Position numbers and translations under genes: made by a program
The notes under the pieces: generated by a model
Told to the model about the DNA's origin: nothing
The model's input: the letters and a program-made list of their open reading frames with translations, nothing else
Database searches by the model: none
Shown here: positions 60,801-64,000 of the stretch, one piece after another
How the letters are laid out: each line of letters begins with the position of its first letter
Position numbering within the stretch: position 1 is the stretch's first letter
Assembly (NCBI RefSeq): GCF_014851395.1
Contig: NW_024040817.1
Span: 22,750,269 to 22,814,268, forward strand
DNA: 64,000 bases
Direction: 5' to 3'
Source of the DNA: Micropterus salmoides
Lineage: Eukaryota; Chordata; Actinopteri; Centrarchiformes; Centrarchidae

Positions 60801-61678
60801 TGACAGTGGTACTGAATGCTGAGATTGTGTAACAGCTTTCTGGATTGCTAGCGTTCTCCTGTCCTTCGAGCCTGTGGGTAATAAGCGGCTACAAGTTCTT
60901 CTTTAATAATAATCTTCTTTAATCGACACTTGACAGTAACTACACACACGCGCCGTATTACGTTTTTCACACTCCTCAGACTCTCTCCACTTCTCTGTCT
61001 CCCCCTCAAAACATGCAGGTGGGAACCAAAATACTCTGCTCTGAGTATTACTTTGTGTACTAATAAATTTAATTCTGCAAGTCCAAATAATATTATATTA
61101 CTACTAATGTAACCTCCTACCACCTTATACTGCACAGTTGCATAAGCAACATAAATTATTATAAGAAATTAAGTAACCAATAATCTATAATGCATACAGT
61201 TACTAAGGTTACAATTGCTACTCAGCTCAGACGACCTGCAGGTTTATACAGAGGTGATATTTACTTTTTATAGGTATTGGGGTAACAAATCCTTAAATTT
61301 AAACAGCCCATATAACATGTAACTTTATGTCAAATATACTTTTGTACCTTGTACCTTGTACCTTGTATTTTCATATTCTTTGCTTGATAAATACAAAATA
61401 CTCGAAACACTTTTGCAAATTCAACAGTACTCCAGTCATCGTTGTTAAAAAATTACGAATACCATCGATGTCAACAAATGGGTAAACCTTTGTAAAAGCC
61501 CTGTAATGCTCCAAAACGGACATGTGGTTCTGTACATACTACGAAGGGTGTGATGTGTTCCACACACACTTTTTGTCTGCAAATGTTTTTGCAGACACTA
61601 ACATTGTAAACTGTAAATTCCCTTCTAGACCACACCGATCATAAACCAAGGTATTAGGGAAATAAATGTTTTGACTTG
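57894..61678. other. Intergenic AT-rich DNA
   Basis: No gene, domain or clear repeat is recognised here. Short open frames such as the hydrophobic one at 59507-59692 lack any supporting splice or domain evidence. Confidence 0.4.
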
Positions 61679-62235
61679 ATGATAGCACTAGATGACAAGT
61701 TGGGGGATGACCAATGTTATTCCAGTTTTGAGGGAAACATTGCTGTCTGTACAAAATTTCATGGCAATCCACTCAACAGTTGTCACTTCACTCAAAACTA
61801 TCATCCTGATGGTTGCGCTAGAGGAAAACTCAAGGGATCATCAAAGTCTGTAACTGTAAATACTGTAAATGTCTGTACAACATTTTGTGCCAATCCATCC
61901 GGTGGATGTTGAGTTATTTCACGAGGTAAGTGGCATGATAGTGGCACTGGATAAAAAGTAAGACGATCACAAACGTCATCAGAATGAATCCTCTGGGCAC
62001 CTTGGACATCTGTGCCAAATGGCAAGCCATCTAATTCAGATATTTCACTAAAAAACAAAAATGTCAGCCTCCTGGTGGCACTAGAGGTAAAGTTAGGGGA
62101 TTACCATGGTCAGAATTTATCCTGGTCTGGAGACCACAAATGTCTGTACAAAATTTCATAGCAACCCATATCCCAACAGTTGTTGAGATATGTCAGTCTA
62201 GATGAAAATGGTGGAGTGACTGCAGGGATGACAGA
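61679..62235. repeat. Four-unit imperfect tandem repeat, 125-135-bp period
   Basis: The anchor GAT(A/G)GTxGCxCTAGAxGAxAA...GGGGAT recurs at about 61680, 61804, 61933 and 62069. Each unit also has a TGTCTGTACAAAATTTCATGGCAA-like block, most clear at 61745, 61872 and 62142. It resembles a repeat seen in many fish genomes. Open frames across it are not genes. Confidence 0.7.
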
Positions 62236-64000
62236 CTGACATTGCCGTCCCTAGAGCCACGCAGCTAATGTAGCTAAAATCCCAACTCAACAATTATTAA
62301 TGACAATTTAATTTCCTGAAAAAGAACAAATCACCAGAAAGTATTGGACTGACCGACACAAAGTTAGAGCAGATGAATCATCCAGATGTGAAGTTAGTCC
62401 TTATTACAAAGCCCCCAGTTGCCATGCGGTTGTGATTGAAGCATTTGGTTGCACACTTATGAAAACCCATGTTTTTCAATGAGACACTTGTAATCAAATG
62501 AGTTCCATGATTATCCCGCCACCAAACAACCGGGGAAGATAAGTCCCTCTCTTTTCCTTGCTATCTCCCGTTCCCTCTCTTTCTCATTTTCCCTCTCTAT
62601 CTGTGTCATTCTCTGTCCAATCCGTTTTCTCATTTGGCCTCTCAAAATGAGCCGCTCCTAATGTTCTTGGACTAATCTCCGACTAACGTTTCTCTTTACC
62701 GTCCATCTTTCTGCCGTCTCTCTGCAGCTGTCTGCCCTCTCTCTTTCCCTCTTCCCATCTCTTCTTCCATTCATCATTAATTCATGTGATGCAGCCCAGC
62801 AGAGCCAGAGTGAGTGATACACTTCAACCATAACAAACAAGCCCAAATATCTGCACTCAGCAGGAATGATCTGCATCGACAAGGACAGAAAAGGGGGAGA
62901 GTGAGATGGGGATTCAACTGTCAAAAAGCAACGTTTTCCTGTTTCATCAGAACTTGTTTTGATATTTTGATTAGCGCTCAGTTTGATGAGAGGAATTTTC
63001 TTCACATTTGATTTTCCCAGAGCTTTACTGAGCATCTCATGTCTGAAAAAAAAGTCCTGCTATTAAAGTAACTTTGCAGTAAAAAAAAAAAAGAAGGAAT
63101 TACAGATTTTGTTAGTTTTGCATGAAATTCTTCAAACTTGTTTTCACTATCTACTCCAATGTGTATCTTATGTCTAAAACCTACAGCTGTAATGAAAAGT
63201 AAATATTTTGCAAATGACAATAAGCTGCTGAAAATAAATGTGCTAAATTAATTTATAAACATGTGCCATGTTTCCCCGGACGTTATAGCAACTAAAGAGG
63301 GTAAAGGGGGTATGACGACATTGGCAGGTGACCAATTTAAACTTAATTTACCTTGAATAACATTCTATATATCTCTGGGTTAGAAAATTGTTGGAAAGAT
63401 TTGGGAAAATGTGAGTAAACAACAAAAAGCTGTATATAACAAAAGTACAGTTGTTTTTAGACATTTTAATACAGAAATGTTACACATGATAACTTTTAAT
63501 AAACCCTGCAGCTTTTTTTTGTGTCTCTACTGTGTTTTGTCACGGCAACCCAGCATACCCTTTCATTTTCCCAATTAAAGAAAAATAGAAACTAATTGCA
63601 AGGTCATAAGGTATTGACAGTACCTCACATACACACACAGACACGCACACAATACATTCAGGTCATCAAAGAGATTAGCAGTTCATGTAAAATTACAGCT
63701 CCAATGAAAAGCCCTAATTCGAGTCTATTTTCTGATAACTGACTCATCAGCTTATCACGCCCGCTCCTCGACAGAAAACTCCAATTCTGGGTCACGGATT
63801 TGTCCACAACAATGTTAGAAGTTCGGCATGACAGGAGCAGCCCTGATACTCATTGTGCTCAGACGGAGGCTTGCCCTTGAAGTTGTGCAGCCTTCCAGGA
63901 CATTGAGCAGATTTCATCCCCAGAGGGGAGCACTGCCTCTGAGCACTTTCTGCTGGCTCCTGTCCCCTCTCTGTGGACAGACCAGTTCTGGCAGGCTGTT
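62236..64000. other. Terminal intergenic stretch
   Basis: It has pyrimidine-rich sequence at 62540-62770, then AT-rich sequence. The last 220 bases are somewhat more GC-rich, but I cannot support an exon in them. Confidence 0.4.

Noticed and set aside
61676..62058. Short open frames on both strands
   Set aside because: They lie across the tandem repeat units and are explained by them.
63780..64000. A GC-richer end segment with a 41-codon minus-strand frame starting MKSAQCPG
   Set aside because: No splice or domain evidence supports it, and the window ends too soon to test it.

Overview
The window is nuclear DNA of a ray-finned (teleost) fish. The grounds are a split vertebrate gene with GT-AG introns, AT-rich non-coding DNA packed with teleost-type repeats (inverted-repeat MITEs, hAT-like and Tc1-like fragments, a tRNA-derived SINE, microsatellites), and two copies of a DIRS-type tyrosine-recombinase retrotransposon. 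No bacterial or viral gene organisation, rRNA, tRNA gene or CRISPR array is visible.

One host protein-coding gene can be supported. It is a plus-strand PRL-family phosphatase, best matched to ptp4a2, with five coding exons between 16264 and 21789. They encode a complete 168-residue protein with the WPFDD loop, the HCVAGLGR active site and a C-terminal CCVQ prenylation box. A 5'-UTR segment with short upstream ORFs begins at a splice acceptor near 15623, and tandem AATAAA signals lie at 22958-22973. The first, non-coding exon could not be located, so 1-15622 is best read as upstream DNA and/or the first intron. Introns 3 and 4 hold nested transposons.

From about 23 kb to the end I see no convincing host exon. 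The landmarks are mobile elements. A 1.6-kb inverted-repeat element (24774-26358) sits in an older MITE. A 1.03-kb element with 26-bp terminal inverted repeats lies at 29679-30705. A structurally complete 5.1-kb DIRS element lies at 31369-36489 on the minus strand, with 159-bp inverted terminal repeats, a 110-bp internal complementary region, and decayed gag-like, RT/RNase H, methyltransferase-like and tyrosine-recombinase regions. A second DIRS copy, truncated at its 3' side, lies at 54896-57736. Further repeats are a SINE at 38.8 kb, dispersed repeats at 37.2-38.3, 51.3-51.9 and 52.2-53.0 kb, and a four-unit tandem repeat at 61.7-62.2 kb.

The most informative system is the DIRS pair. The full copy keeps a base-perfect record of its circular intermediate, both copies share the same two frame-breaking lesions although their flanks differ, and the inverted repeats carry inward-facing TATA boxes at both ends. 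This points to a defective lineage that was still being mobilised, probably in trans.
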